The notes: generated by a model not told the origin, from the sequence alone. A DNA stretch of 64,000 nt from Cordylochernes scorpioides (GCA_030710605.1 CP092869.1:11247425-11311424); one strand, 5' to 3'. Counted from the stretch's first letter, positions 31,121 to 41,570 are shown. Made by a program: numbers and translations.

Positions 31121-31850
31121 ACTAGCGGATGTACCCGGCTTCGCCCAGGTTTTTCTCGAGGGAATGTTTGTAGTCTAGTAATAAGAAAATAAACTACACC
31201 TAAAAATTATCAGAGAAAAGAGAAACCACGGAAGGTGAACAGAAAAATGCTTACAATGGATGTTATGTTTACGATATCAAGTTAAATAAAAACAAAGATA
31301 AAATTTGCATATGTTGGTCACTATAAATTTGTATATTTGTTAGGCGAAATTAGAAACATGATAAAACAATTGGGTATTTAAAAACAAATGTAGAAATAAA
31401 AGTTGAAGTATAATAAACAATGTTAAAGATTAGTTTTAATTATTAATCAAGATTGTGTGTGAATATGCGAGAAAGATGTAATATAGTTGTTGTTTTCTTG
31501 GCCGACTGTTTTACATATGGTGTTATCTTAAAATTGCTTGTTTTGAATATTTTTTAGATTGAGATTATTAGCTAGTATGTAAAAAAATTAACTCTGTTGA
31601 AATTTAATTTTGTATTTATATATAAATAAAATTAACTCTGTTGATTTTTTTTTGTATTTAATCGATAACAGCCAAGTTACGCATGTTAATGTTAGGAAAT
31701 ATATTTTGATGTTAAGCAAAACCTGCTCCATCTCGTTTTACATAAATGTTGAAAATTTGGTTGAAATTGATGCATTGTAACGAAAGTTTTTAGTGATGTC
31801 CACTTATGAAATTTCCATTTTATTAATATAGATATATATATACATATCTG
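31121..31850 (+). repeat. Dispersed repeat with cccggcttcgccc head
   Basis: Opens actagcggatgtacccggct and closes near attttattaatatagata. The same head is at 1264. About 730 bp, no coding frame seen. It has no counterpart in the left arm. Class not assigned. Confidence 0.5.
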
Positions 31851-31861
31851 CATGTAGTCAT

Positions 31862-32017
31862 TGTGCAGAGTATTAGGCTCATAGAATGTTGTGCTCTGGA
31901 AACCAAAAGGAATAATACTCTGCTAGTGATCTCTTTTGACTTGTATATGACAGATATATTATAATAGGTAATAAACTAATGCTTAGTTAATCTTGCCTCG
32001 TCTTGGATAACAACACA
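31862..32017 (+). repeat. 5' LTR of the gypsy element
   Basis: 156 bp, TGTGCAGAG...AACAACACA. Contains aataaacta near 31971. Confidence 0.92.
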
Positions 32018-32031
32018 TGGTGGCAGCGGTA
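32018..32031 (+). promoter_or_regulatory. Primer binding site of the gypsy element
   Basis: tggtggcagcggta follows the LTR directly; its TGG start fits pairing with a tRNA CCA end. I cannot name the tRNA. Confidence 0.65.
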
Positions 32032-32312
32032 AACTGAATTCATAAAGAAGGTCGTTGTTCGAAGAAAATTTGAAATTCGACATCAAGCAAGCTTAGAAGC
32101 GGTAAACTGAATTCATAAAGAAGGTCGTTGTTCGAAGAAAATTTGAAATTCGACATCAAGCAAGCTTAGAAGCGGTGAACTGAATTCATAAAGAAGGTCG
32201 TTGTTCGAAGAAAATTTGAAATTCGACATCAAGCAAGCTTAGAAGCGGTAAACTGAATTCATAAAGAAAGTCGTTGTTCGAAGAAAATTTGAAACTTGAC
32301 ATCAAGCAAACA
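32026..32312 (+). repeat. 73-bp tandem repeat in the element leader, about four copies
   Basis: The phrase gcggtaaactgaattcataa recurs with the same phase at 32031, 32104, 32177 and 32250, followed each time by aggtcgttgttcg and gacatcaagcaa. The first repeat overlaps the primer site, so each unit carries part of a primer-site-like sequence (gcggtaaactg). Confidence 0.9.
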
Positions 32313-32351
32313 TTTTGGTAAGTTATATTATATTATAAGTAAATCTTTATA

Positions 32352-33395
32352 ATGTCCCAAAATTATAATTGTGTAGCCCCAGAACCTTTTAATTTTTCAA
32401 ATCCAGGTGATTGGCCAAAATGGATTAGGAGATTTGAACGTTTTAGGCAGGCAAGCGGGTTAATTAATAACCCAGAAAATGAGCAAGTTAATATGCTCGT
32501 GTACTGCATGGGTGATAATGCAGATGACATTTTGTTGTCATGTAAAATAGCAAGTGACCAATTAGAAAATTATGATAAAGTTATTGAATGCTTTGAGAGT
32601 CACTTTATTCCAAGACGTAATATAATTTATGAAAGGACAAGATTTAATCAAAGATGTCAGCAGGAAGGGGAAAAGGTGAATGAATTTATCACAGCACTCC
32701 ATAGCCTAGCTGAGCACTGCAATTTTGAGATGTTACATGATGAGTTGATTAGGGATAGGATAGTTGTTGGAGTAAGGGATAGAGCATTATCTGAAAGAAT
32801 GCAACTTGATACAGACTTGACCTTAGTAAAAGCCACACTAATGGCAAAGCAATTAGAAAGTGTCAAAGAACAGCAGTCTAGCCTTTACCAACAAGATTCT
32901 GTAGATCAAATAAAGAAAATGCCTAATCATATAAAAGAAACAAAAAGGCACGAACCAAAAATAAGACAATTCAAGTCAAACCAGTTGGGAGGGTCATCAC
33001 ATGGATGCACCAGGTGTGGCAATTCAAATAATCATGATTGGAAAAATTGTCCAGCTATGAACTCGTATTGTAATAAATGCATGAAAAAGGGCCATTATGC
33101 CAAAGTATGTAGATCAGAAGCTATAAATGAAATAAAATCAGAGATAGCTTTTCTGGGATCTGTAGAAGATAATTCTAAGAAATGGATAGTATCAATTAAG
33201 GTAAATAATAGACAAGTTAATTTTAAAATTGACACCGGAGCTGATGTCAACGTGCTCCCCCTACAATATTATTATCAAAGTTTCCAAAGAATAAAACTGG
33301 AAAAATCTGACAAAGTATTACAAGGTCCAAATGGAATACCCTTGGAAACAGTGGGAATGATCCACGTGAACTTCAAAATAAAGGCCAGCACTTAA
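32352..33395 (+). CDS. gag: Gypsy gag with protease (347 aa)
   Basis: Structural polyprotein that packages element RNA. The ATG at 32352 is the first after the leader and opens MSQNYNCVAPEPFNFSNPGD, a start I know from arthropod gypsy gag. A capsid-like helical region follows (GDWPKWIRRFERF, VYCMGDNADDIL). Two zinc knuckles lie near residues 217-255 (CTRCGNSNNHDWKNC, CNKCMKKGHYAKVC). The aspartic protease active site is FKIDTGADVNVLP, with D294-T295-G296. The frame ends at 33393-33395, partway through the protease. The missing end (KIYIVDKLKQPLLSRETSEK) is open in the next frame, so gag and pol are separated by a one-base shift. This could be a recent indel or a programmed shift, but the place, inside the protease, favours an indel. 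Confidence 0.9.
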   Translation: MSQNYNCVAPEPFNFSNPGDWPKWIRRFERFRQASGLINNPENEQVNMLVYCMGDNADDILLSCKIASDQLENYDKVIECFESHFIPRRNIIYERTRFNQRCQQEGEKVNEFITALHSLAEHCNFEMLHDELIRDRIVVGVRDRALSERMQLDTDLTLVKATLMAKQLESVKEQQSSLYQQDSVDQIKKMPNHIKETKRHEPKIRQFKSNQLGGSSHGCTRCGNSNNHDWKNCPAMNSYCNKCMKKGHYAKVCRSEAINEIKSEIAFLGSVEDNSKKWIVSIKVNNRQVNFKIDTGADVNVLPLQYYYQSFQRIKLEKSDKVLQGPNGIPLETVGMIHVNFKIKAST

Positions 33396-33475
33396 ACTCG
33401 AAAATATACATTGTTGATAAACTAAAGCAGCCACTTCTCTCTAGGGAGACAAGTGAAAAATTAAACATTGTTAGA

Positions 33476-36259
33476 ATGATTCAGCAATTATCATCAAATT
33501 TTTTAAATCCAAAAAGAGAGTTTCCAAAAATATTTAATGGTTTAGGACATGCTAAAATAAATTACAAAATATCCCTACAACCAGATGCGAAACCATATGC
33601 TTTATGCACCCCTAGGAGAGTTCCAATTCCCTTAATGAAACAGGTAAAGGAACAACTTGAAGAGATGACCAGGCTAGGAGTCATTGAATCAGTAGAAGAG
33701 CCGACTGAGTGGTGTGCGGGAATGGTTGCAGTATCGAAACCAGGAGGAAAAATAAGAATTTGTGTTGATTTAACGAAGCTAAATCAGTATATAAGAAGAG
33801 AAAATTATCCGCTACCTGCGACAGAGCATATCCTGGGACAGCTGGGAAATGCTTGCTATTTTTCCAAGCTAGATGCAAATTCTGGATTTTGGCAGTTTGA
33901 GTTAGCTAAAGAATCCCAAAAACTAACCACCTTTATAACGCCATTTGGCAGGTTCTTTTTCAAAAGAATCCCATTTGGAATAACGTCGGCACCAGAAATC
34001 TTTCAAAGAAAGATGACTCAGCTTCTGGGCAATATAGAAGGGGTTGTATGCTTCATGGATGATATTGTAGTATACGGATCTTCCTTAGAAGAACATAACG
34101 AAAGGGTACGCCAAGTTTTGAAGAAAATCCAAGAAGAAGGGATGACACTCAACCCAGAAAAGTGTCAATTTGGAGTTAAAACTGTAAAATTCCTGGGACA
34201 CACATTGAGTTCAGAAGGCTTATTCATTGACGAAGAAAAGCTCGATGCTATTACAAAAATGGAGGCGCCTAGATCAACAAAAGAATTGAAGTCTTTCTTA
34301 GGCATGGTGAATTATTTAGGAAAATTCATTCCCAACCTTGCGGATAAATTACAACCCTTGAATTCGTTACTAAGTACAAAAAACGAGTGGGTTTGGGATG
34401 AACCTCAGAAAAAGAGCTTTAACCTACTGAAACAAGAGTTAGTATCTAGACCTAACCTCGCTTTATTTGATCCCTCAAGAACGACCATAGTATCGGCTGA
34501 TGCTTCTTCATTTGGAATAGGTGGTGTTCTAAGACAAGAACAACCTGATGGATCTTTAAAACCTATAGCTTATGTATCTAGAACACTTTCAGAAACGGAA
34601 AAAAGATACAGCCAAATTGAAAAAGAAGGACTGGCTATAGTATGGACTTGTGAACGACTAAAGGATTATGTTACAGGTATTAAAATCCATATTGAAACAG
34701 ATCACAAACCACTGATTGCCATCTTTACGTCCAAATCCTTGGAAGACATGACTCCCAGACTTCAGCGATTAAAAATGAGGATGATGAGATATTCTTATCA
34801 AATAAGTCACATTGCTGGCAAAAAGCAAATAGTGGCTGATATGTTATCAAGGAAGCCTATGTCTAAACCACATAAAGATGAATTGGAAGAAGAACTTTCT
34901 GCGTACATCCAAGCCATTGAATTTCCAGCAACAGAAGAAAGACTTTTGGAGATTTCTAGAAAGCAAAAGGAAGATTCACTTTGCTCTCAATTGGCTAAAT
35001 ACTGTATGAGTGGATGGCCTAAGAATAAAAGAGAAGTAGATCCAGAACTAAGAGGATACTGGCAATTTCAGGAGGACCTGACCTATCAGAATGGTCTTCT
35101 TCTTAGAGGACAAAGAATTCTAATCCCTAAGACATTGAGGAAAGATATCCTTGAGAAATTGCACCAAGGCCATTTTGGGATCAATAAATGCAGATCTAGA
35201 GCAAAAGAATCGGTTTGGTGGTTAGGAATTTCCCAAGAGATTGAAAGGATGGTTTCGTCGTGTACAAAATGCTTGAAGGAGAGAAAACCCAAGCATGAAC
35301 CATTGATGCCCTCAGAATTTCCGATCAGACCTTGGCAAAAAGTCGGAATGGATCTCTTTTATCTAAATGGGAGATGGTATCTAATTGTATGTGATTACTA
35401 TTCCAGGTACCCAGAAATATCACTTTTACAAAATCTAACTGCTCAAGAAGTAATAGGCCGTCTTAAATCTATATTTGCTAGGCATGGAACACCTGAGACT
35501 GTTAGAAGCGATAATGGACCACAATTCCAAAAAGTTCTGGGTTCCGAATTTTCAAAATTTTCTAAGGAATGGTCTTTCAAACATATCACATCCAGCCCGA
35601 AATTCCCTCAAAGCAATGGATTTATTGAAGCAATTATCAAGAATATAAAGCAAAGTTTTAAGAAAGAAGAAGATTGCTATCTGACTCTTCAAGCATATAG
35701 AACGATGCCCCTGGAAAGTGGTTATAGTCCAGCTGAACTATTAATGGGACGACGCCTTAGGACCTCTGTTCCAGCAATAGAATCATCACTGATGCCAAGG
35801 TACTTGGACTCCGAAGCTTTGCAAGAAAGAGAGAAAAGGAGGGTGATCAACCAGAAGCGCCTATATGATAAACGACACGATGTACATAGCTTGCCTCCGC
35901 TTCAACAAGGGGACAGCGTTTGGGTTAGAGATCAAAGAGTAAAAGGAAAAGTTCTTCACAAATCCGAAGAACCGCGTTCCTATTGGGTACAAACTCCCCA
36001 AGGAAAAGTTAGGCGAAACAGACTCCACCTCACACCTCTACCAAAAATGGGAAGTACCATGGATGCTTCTGAGGATGACCAGGATGACCAGGAGCAAGAG
36101 ACCGAGGAGGATTGCCCTACACAAACGGCCTCATCTACAAGAGATGGAAGGATGCAGAGGGACAACCAAGACCAGGATCCAGAGAAGAGCCTCCCTTCAA
36201 TGCCAGCCGTGCATACAAGATATGGAAGGGCAGTCAAGATACCTCGAAGGTTCCTGTAA
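33476..36259 (+). CDS. pol: Gypsy pol: reverse transcriptase, RNase H, integrase (927 aa from first ATG)
   Basis: Copies element RNA into DNA and integrates it. The frame is open upstream to about 33392, so the ATG at 33476 is only the first in-frame one. RT: IRICVDLTKLNQYI, FSKLDANSGFWQFEL, and catalytic FMDDIVVYG with D195 and D196. RNase H: VSADASSFGIGGVL, YSQIEKEGLAIVW and TDHKPL. Integrase: zinc motif HQGHFGINKC and CTKC, then catalytic D626 (GMDLFY), D679 (RSDNGPQF) and E718 (SNGFIEAIIKN). A basic, acidic-patch tail follows. All catalytic residues are present. TAA at 36257-36259 is followed by the polypurine tract. Length is normal for a gypsy pol lacking the protease end. Confidence 0.93.
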   Translation: MIQQLSSNFLNPKREFPKIFNGLGHAKINYKISLQPDAKPYALCTPRRVPIPLMKQVKEQLEEMTRLGVIESVEEPTEWCAGMVAVSKPGGKIRICVDLTKLNQYIRRENYPLPATEHILGQLGNACYFSKLDANSGFWQFELAKESQKLTTFITPFGRFFFKRIPFGITSAPEIFQRKMTQLLGNIEGVVCFMDDIVVYGSSLEEHNERVRQVLKKIQEEGMTLNPEKCQFGVKTVKFLGHTLSSEGLFIDEEKLDAITKMEAPRSTKELKSFLGMVNYLGKFIPNLADKLQPLNSLLSTKNEWVWDEPQKKSFNLLKQELVSRPNLALFDPSRTTIVSADASSFGIGGVLRQEQPDGSLKPIAYVSRTLSETEKRYSQIEKEGLAIVWTCERLKDYVTGIKIHIETDHKPLIAIFTSKSLEDMTPRLQRLKMRMMRYSYQISHIAGKKQIVADMLSRKPMSKPHKDELEEELSAYIQAIEFPATEERLLEISRKQKEDSLCSQLAKYCMSGWPKNKREVDPELRGYWQFQEDLTYQNGLLLRGQRILIPKTLRKDILEKLHQGHFGINKCRSRAKESVWWLGISQEIERMVSSCTKCLKERKPKHEPLMPSEFPIRPWQKVGMDLFYLNGRWYLIVCDYYSRYPEISLLQNLTAQEVIGRLKSIFARHGTPETVRSDNGPQFQKVLGSEFSKFSKEWSFKHITSSPKFPQSNGFIEAIIKNIKQSFKKEEDCYLTLQAYRTMPLESGYSPAELLMGRRLRTSVPAIESSLMPRYLDSEALQEREKRRVINQKRLYDKRHDVHSLPPLQQGDSVWVRDQRVKGKVLHKSEEPRSYWVQTPQGKVRRNRLHLTPLPKMGSTMDASEDDQDDQEQETEEDCPTQTASSTRDGRMQRDNQDQDPEKSLPSMPAVHTRYGRAVKIPRRFL

Positions 36260-36274
36260 AGATAAGGGAGGAGA
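36260..36274 (+). promoter_or_regulatory. Polypurine tract of the gypsy element
   Basis: agataagggaggaga-type purine run immediately before the 3' LTR, the usual plus-strand primer. Confidence 0.75.
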
Positions 36275-36430
36275 TGTGTAGAGTATTAGGCTCATAGAAT
36301 GTTGTGCTCTGGAAACCAAAAGGAATAATACTCTGCTAGTGATCTCTTTTGACTTGTATATGACAGATATATTATAATAGGTAATAAACTAATGCTTAGT
36401 TAATCTTGCCTCGTCTTGGATAACAACACA
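36275..36430 (+). repeat. 3' LTR of the gypsy element
   Basis: 156 bp, TGTGTAGAG...AACAACACA, one base different from the 5' LTR. Confidence 0.92.
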
Positions 36431-36435
36431 GTGAT

Positions 36436-38705
36436 TATAAATTTTTCCTTTCTTAGACACATTTGCACATATTTACACAAATAATCTGAATAATTGACAA
36501 TAAATACTCTTCACTAGAATAATTCACAGAAATTTGTTGTTTTTTACATATTTGAGAAAGATTACAAATCCTTTATTCTCTCTTTAAATATAAGAAACAA
36601 TTTTGTTGTGTATGCAATCTATAAACGAGGGTGCGTGTGTGTATTTTTTTATTAAAAATCATTTTCCCTTTTCTCGAAAAAAAAAACTTTTAGTTACAGA
36701 AACAAATTATTTTCTTTCTAACACACCCAGATAATTATTTGTTTGAAAAATGGATTGTAAAACACGAAAGGAAGAATTTTAATATTATTTAGATTTTAGG
36801 GATTCACTTTTAGTTTTTGTAACAAATTTTTATCTTTTACTTGCGAATTAAAAACTCAGATATTATTTATAAAATAGCCATAAAGTATATAATGAATATG
36901 TAATAGAGGGTAAAATAAAATATTTTTTGTAACCTAAATATCAAAATTCGAAACTATTTTAAACTCGTAAGATTCTTTTTGAAATTAAACACTTTCTACT
37001 GTCCTTACTGCAATGGAAAAATTAATGGGAGGTATTCCATTGCAGTAAGAGCAGTAGAAATTGTTCAATTTCAAAAAAGAATCTTACGCGTTTAAAATAG
37101 TTTAGAATTTTGATAACAGATGGCGTGCTAGTGCATCATATTATAAATAACCTAAATATATAACGATATTCTGAGAAATGATAGTATTTAAGCATAAATG
37201 CTTCTTTTACACGTAAAATAAACTTCTACTGTCCATACTACGATGAAAAAAAATTCAGGAGGGCTTGGCTGATCAGTGGTGAACCCTCCTAGTGGTTCTT
37301 CCAACTTAAATCTTCGTGTTTAAATAATTTCATTTATTATATATAGATGGTGCGTTATTGCTTTATATAACTATTTTCTATAGATTAATCTTCTTCTTTC
37401 TTATCTTCATTCAATCTTATTAGGGTATCAAGCTTGCAGAGTAACATCCATAATGATTGGATGAAGTGGAATGCTTTTGTCATTAAGACTGAGAGTACTA
37501 CTCAGTAGCAGGCCGACTTAGCTTCAATATGAGATGGCCGCCTCTGACACAAGGCACTTGTCATCCCTTCAACAGTTAATAAACGTTAATAAATTAATGA
37601 TAAATACTATTTTATTAACAAATGGAAGCCCTGAAAGCTTTATTTGTTTTATAAAGTTATAGAATGTTTTAAAAAAACATAATACAATCTTTTACTACAA
37701 AGTTAGAGGGAAAACGATTGTGTTCTGAATCTTGTTATGTTTGAATGTCTTATTAAAAAACCTTTACTCTAATGCAAAAACAATAGTTTATTGATTCGTA
37801 TTAAAGATATTTGTGATTTTTATTATATAAAATACTTTCTAGAATTTTTTTGGATTGAAGGTTGGGGAAGAATATGTGTGTATAGGGGAGTAAGTAGAGG
37901 ATTAAGAGAAATTTTGATTTTTATTTTAGCTATTAAAGTAATCAGTTGGAGAAAATTCTGTAGAAGATTCAGAAGCGCTGGGGGTCAACTTGTATTCCTT
38001 TTTTATAATACAATATAATGCGGCTTATAATTGTAGAACGAAGTTTGAAAATTATACGGCAAATGTTTCTTTTGAACAAAGAATCGAAATTTATTTTTAA
38101 GGAGAAATAACGATTATTCCTATCTTTAGGGATGAAGTATGATGGGATAAATTGAGAAGAGTAAGGATAAACGGAAAAATAAATTGTCCAGGGATGGGAA
38201 TTGTTTTCTTTTCTTGACCGCTTCCTTATTATACGTCTTGATCCCAACAAATATTGCTGTAAACAGTTTAAACAGATGCTACTGCCGATTAAGATCTGGC
38301 GTTTTCAATCTTGATAAACGACAGTTGTAAGTTGTATAAGAATTTTAAGATCTTGGATCCTACGCTAAGACAGAGAGAGAACCTGCTTATCTAGGACAGG
38401 AACATTTTCATCAATTATGCAGCAAAGATAAGAAAACACGGACTATACATCAGTTATGATAGCTATTGTAGGATATCTTATATTGATGGAAGAATTGCTT
38501 TTTAAATAGATTAAAAACAAATTCCTTAATAAAGGTCTAATTTTAATTATTCTGTACTTTTAATAATATTCCTTTATATGTACAATAAGTTTTTCTTCAA
38601 TTCACATTCAAAATTTTGAAAATTCTGAGTAAAAAGATTAAAAATATTTCCTCTCTTAATTTCAATATATTTCTTCTCCTCCACAATATATTTATAGAAT
38701 CTCTC
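36436..38705. other. Non-coding part of the right arm
   Basis: Mirror of 9728-12185. Holds the foldback MITE at 36940-37115 and a long-variant MITE around 37195-37300. Frames at 37791-38018 and 37969-38250 have no recognised domain. Confidence 0.6.
36940..37115. mobile_element. Foldback MITE (ctactgtccttac type), right-arm copy
   Basis: Counterpart of 11512-11690: aaaattcgaaactatttt, ctactgtccttactgcaatg and the inverse ccattgcagtaagagcag, tagtttagaatttt. Confidence 0.75.
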
Positions 38706-40937
38706 TTAACTGTAATTATTATCTGTATGCAAAACAAGCGAGAAACTCTTAGGTTTTTTATTGAAGTGAATTTGTTTATGAGTCAGTGCTTTATAGAATT
38801 CATTCATTATGTAGGGATAAGAACTGAAGGTTGAAAGCCAATCTTCTATTATTTTATCCGATAGTCGAACAATAAAATTGATTATGAAGGACATGAGCTG
38901 AGAAGCTTTGCATCTATCTGCCAGTAACAGAATTTCTGCAGCCTTCTCTACTGGGAGATGGGTAGCTAAGAATTCCTCGCACGTGACTTTCAAATTTTCC
39001 AAGCCGTATTTGTCTGCAGCTTCCAGTAGCTGTTCTGCCAAACTGTCCAGGTTGGGGGATTGCTCCGTGTATATAAAGTTGAGTATTTCATTCAATACTC
39101 CCGCCTCAATGTCATTTATTTCCACAATGTTCAAATCAGATTTATTTTTAAACATGGCCTCAAATACAGATGAGCTGGCTGCCAGGATATTCTTATGGGC
39201 TGCGAATCTTTTGTTTCCTGTCGTTAGAATAACGTCGGAAAATTCCTGAGACTCGAACAAAGATCCAATGTCTTTCGTCCACGTACAATCTGGAACCTCA
39301 TAGTCGTTGTTAATAATCCCACAGGTGGTATTAGGTTTATCAACTTTGATAATTTCACAGAGAATTGTCAAATTTTCACAATTTTGTAGAAAGCTTTCTT
39401 TCCCAAATAATAATTCACTTTTTATAAAATATTTATTACCAGCTTGATAACGTCGAGTAAATGTATAATTATGTACGGTAGTGTTAAATATTTCTCCTGA
39501 CAATTTCAAAATAGAAAATGAAAATGTGGTATATAAATGATCTTTGTTAGAGGAGAGAATCTCTAGATAGATTGACAGGTATTTTTCAGAATTTCTGCTA
39601 TTTCTAGAAAAGAAGGCTACCAGACACCACCTCGCGTCATTGTTTTTGTTCTCATAAAATGCTGGACCTTTAATTTTTTGCGTTCCTAAATATATTGACT
39701 TTAGGCTGACTTTATTAATTAACCACTTGAACGATGTTTGAGATGCCGGAATATTGGTCCTACACCAATATCTATCAACATTGGATTTCTCTGTTTGGAA
39801 GGGTAACATTAACAAGCAAGGCTGTGAATTCTGTTTAATCTGAGCCAAGCTTAGCTCAGCTATAATATTTGGATGTTGAATCAAGTTTACCTTCCAACCT
39901 TGAGAATCCATCACATCAAGTGAATGTGTGTTGATGTAATATATGGCGAAGGACTTGAGACGTTGAGCATTGCGCATATCTGCCAAAACCAGCACTTCTG
40001 CCGCATTATCTACTGTAAGATTGGAGCCTAAATATACTTCGCACAAAGTCTTGAGCCTCTCCAGGCCATACTTGTCCGCAGCTTCCATGAGCTTCGCAGC
40101 CATACTTTCCAGGTTGGGAGCTTTCCCAGTGTAGATATATCTTAGCAGCTCTTCAAATACCATCGGTTCTGCGTCAACAATTTTGATCAATTTTTCCTTC
40201 TTCTCGTTCATATCATGAGTAAGCATGGCTTTAAATACTGGGGACCTAGCAGATAATAGGTTCTGATGAGAATAAAATGGGCGTCCACATACAGACAATG
40301 TAATATCTGAGAATTTCTGGTGTTCAATCATGTGGAACAGGTCATCTTTCCAACAGAAATCAGGAAATTTGAATGGCGGAACATGACCTTGTACATTTGC
40401 AACCAACAAGCCTGAATAGCCTAACATGTCCTTTGTCAATCTGAAATAGGGATCATTGATTCGCTCTACAAGACCATGGCTGTTAATGGTTTCATTTTCT
40501 TCATTCCAAACCTTTATTTCAATGAAAATGGTCAATTTGCCATCAGGCAATATTTCGCTCAATCTTTCTTCTAACATATCCTCTTTAATGAATGCAGGAA
40601 TCTCTAAACAACTACCGTTAGGAAGCCCATTGAAGACATAACCACTTTTCATACAATATTCTTTATTCCGAGATAAATTTATTAGTGAATATTTTATAAT
40701 GGCGTAGTTTACTTTTCCTGGGGCTTTCAAATTAACCCCGAGTGATAAATACGCTTCATTTCTTATGATATTGCGAGTAATATGTATCGTCCATTTTTTA
40801 GGATCATTTACACTTGAAGAAAATGTAGCACTTAATTTTTCATCTTTTTTCATATATTTAAGGTTTTCAATTGTCCAGAGAAAAGAACATTTGCTTATGT
40901 TGGAGCAAGTTTCATCAAAATCACATATTGGTTCCAT
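38706..40937 (-). CDS. Double MATH-BTB (TDPOZ) protein, 743 aa
   Basis: Likely substrate adaptor of the SPOP type: MATH binds degrons and BTB recruits Cullin-3 in a nuclear or cytosolic ubiquitin ligase (known for the family, inferred here). Domains: MATH1 about 17-145 (FLWTIENL, LPDGKLTIFIEIKV); BTB1 about 199-300 (KFSDITLSVCGRPFYSHQN, SPVFKAML, LRYIYTGKAPNL); BACK/3-box-like helices 301-360 (NAAEVLVLAD); MATH2 about 402-531, more diverged (FKWLINKVSLKSIYLGTQ, LTILCEIIKV); BTB2 about 557-655 (EFSDVILTTGNKRFAAHKN, FIYTEQSPNLDSL); 3-box-like 656-715. SPOP-like proteins usually have one MATH and one BTB, so two full modules in one chain is unusual. Start: ATG at 40937 (MEPIC), conserved in both copies; an upstream in-frame ATG at 40946 exists only here. 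A 3' splice site lies at about 41054, so an upstream exon is likely. Single open exon, no intron seen inside. Confidence 0.92.
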   Translation of the reverse strand: MEPICDFDETCSNISKCSFLWTIENLKYMKKDEKLSATFSSSVNDPKKWTIHITRNIIRNEAYLSLGVNLKAPGKVNYAIIKYSLINLSRNKEYCMKSGYVFNGLPNGSCLEIPAFIKEDMLEERLSEILPDGKLTIFIEIKVWNEENETINSHGLVERINDPYFRLTKDMLGYSGLLVANVQGHVPPFKFPDFCWKDDLFHMIEHQKFSDITLSVCGRPFYSHQNLLSARSPVFKAMLTHDMNEKKEKLIKIVDAEPMVFEELLRYIYTGKAPNLESMAAKLMEAADKYGLERLKTLCEVYLGSNLTVDNAAEVLVLADMRNAQRLKSFAIYYINTHSLDVMDSQGWKVNLIQHPNIIAELSLAQIKQNSQPCLLMLPFQTEKSNVDRYWCRTNIPASQTSFKWLINKVSLKSIYLGTQKIKGPAFYENKNNDARWCLVAFFSRNSRNSEKYLSIYLEILSSNKDHLYTTFSFSILKLSGEIFNTTVHNYTFTRRYQAGNKYFIKSELLFGKESFLQNCENLTILCEIIKVDKPNTTCGIINNDYEVPDCTWTKDIGSLFESQEFSDVILTTGNKRFAAHKNILAASSSVFEAMFKNKSDLNIVEINDIEAGVLNEILNFIYTEQSPNLDSLAEQLLEAADKYGLENLKVTCEEFLATHLPVEKAAEILLLADRCKASQLMSFIINFIVRLSDKIIEDWLSTFSSYPYIMNEFYKALTHKQIHFNKKPKSFSLVLHTDNNYS

Positions 40938-41053
40938 TTCCGTCATAAATTCGTATAAAGAATGTTCTAGCTTTGAAAGTGGATGTAAAACCTTTTTGAC
41001 GTTCGATTTCCTCAAGTTTTACGAGGCTTCACGGAGTTTGGATCGCTCCACAC

Positions 41054-41075
41054 CTGTAAAAAAACAAAGACATTG
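41054..41075 (-). promoter_or_regulatory. Probable 3' splice site before the MATH-BTB exon
   Basis: On the minus strand, ttgtttttttacag/gtgtgg, conserved with 7362-7378. Confidence 0.5.
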
Positions 41076-41079
41076 TTAA

Positions 41080-41570
41080 TATAAAGAAATAACGCCCCAT
41101 CTATATACAGAAAATGAAAACATTAAGATACGAATGTTTCTTTTACACATCAGTCAAACTTATTCTGTCCTTACTGCGATAAAAATATATTGGGAGGGCT
41201 TGGCTTATCAATGATGAATTCTTTCATCGATTTCGCCAATTTAATCTACCAGACCGTTTCTTTAGAACTCTAATACTATAGTAGATCATTCTGATTATAT
41301 ATGCAGCACTGAAAGGTAGTGACATGTTAGCAGTTTTATGCGATTAAAATATAGAAACCAAAGTAAAACACCTCTCTCTCCAATATAAAACCATATTGGT
41401 AACGATCAAACTGCTGACCTAAAAAAATTATTTCTTAGCTAAGATTGCGAGTTTTATACTGGCGTCTTGATTAATGACACAAAGTCTTGTCCAAATCTTG
41501 TCGCGAGCGGATCATCTTCGGAATTAAGATTCTACGTTCTCGATTTATACTTTTTTGTCAGTTAATTTAT
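41080..41570 (-). other. Upstream region of the right MATH-BTB gene
   Basis: Mirror of 6850-7360, well conserved. Probable intron or 5' region; no exon named. Confidence 0.4.

Larger units (their letters stand above)
31862..36430 (+). mobile_element. Nearly intact Ty3/gypsy retrotransposon, 4569 bp
   Basis: Two 156-bp LTRs, primer site, leader repeats, gag-protease frame, pol frame (RT, RNase H, integrase) and polypurine tract are all present. The flanks gtcat (31857-31861) and gtgat (36431-36435) look like a 5-bp target duplication with one change. The left arm keeps the empty site near 12186-12195. The LTRs differ at one base by my reading, so the insertion is recent. The only coding defect is a one-base frame break after the protease. 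Confidence 0.92.
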
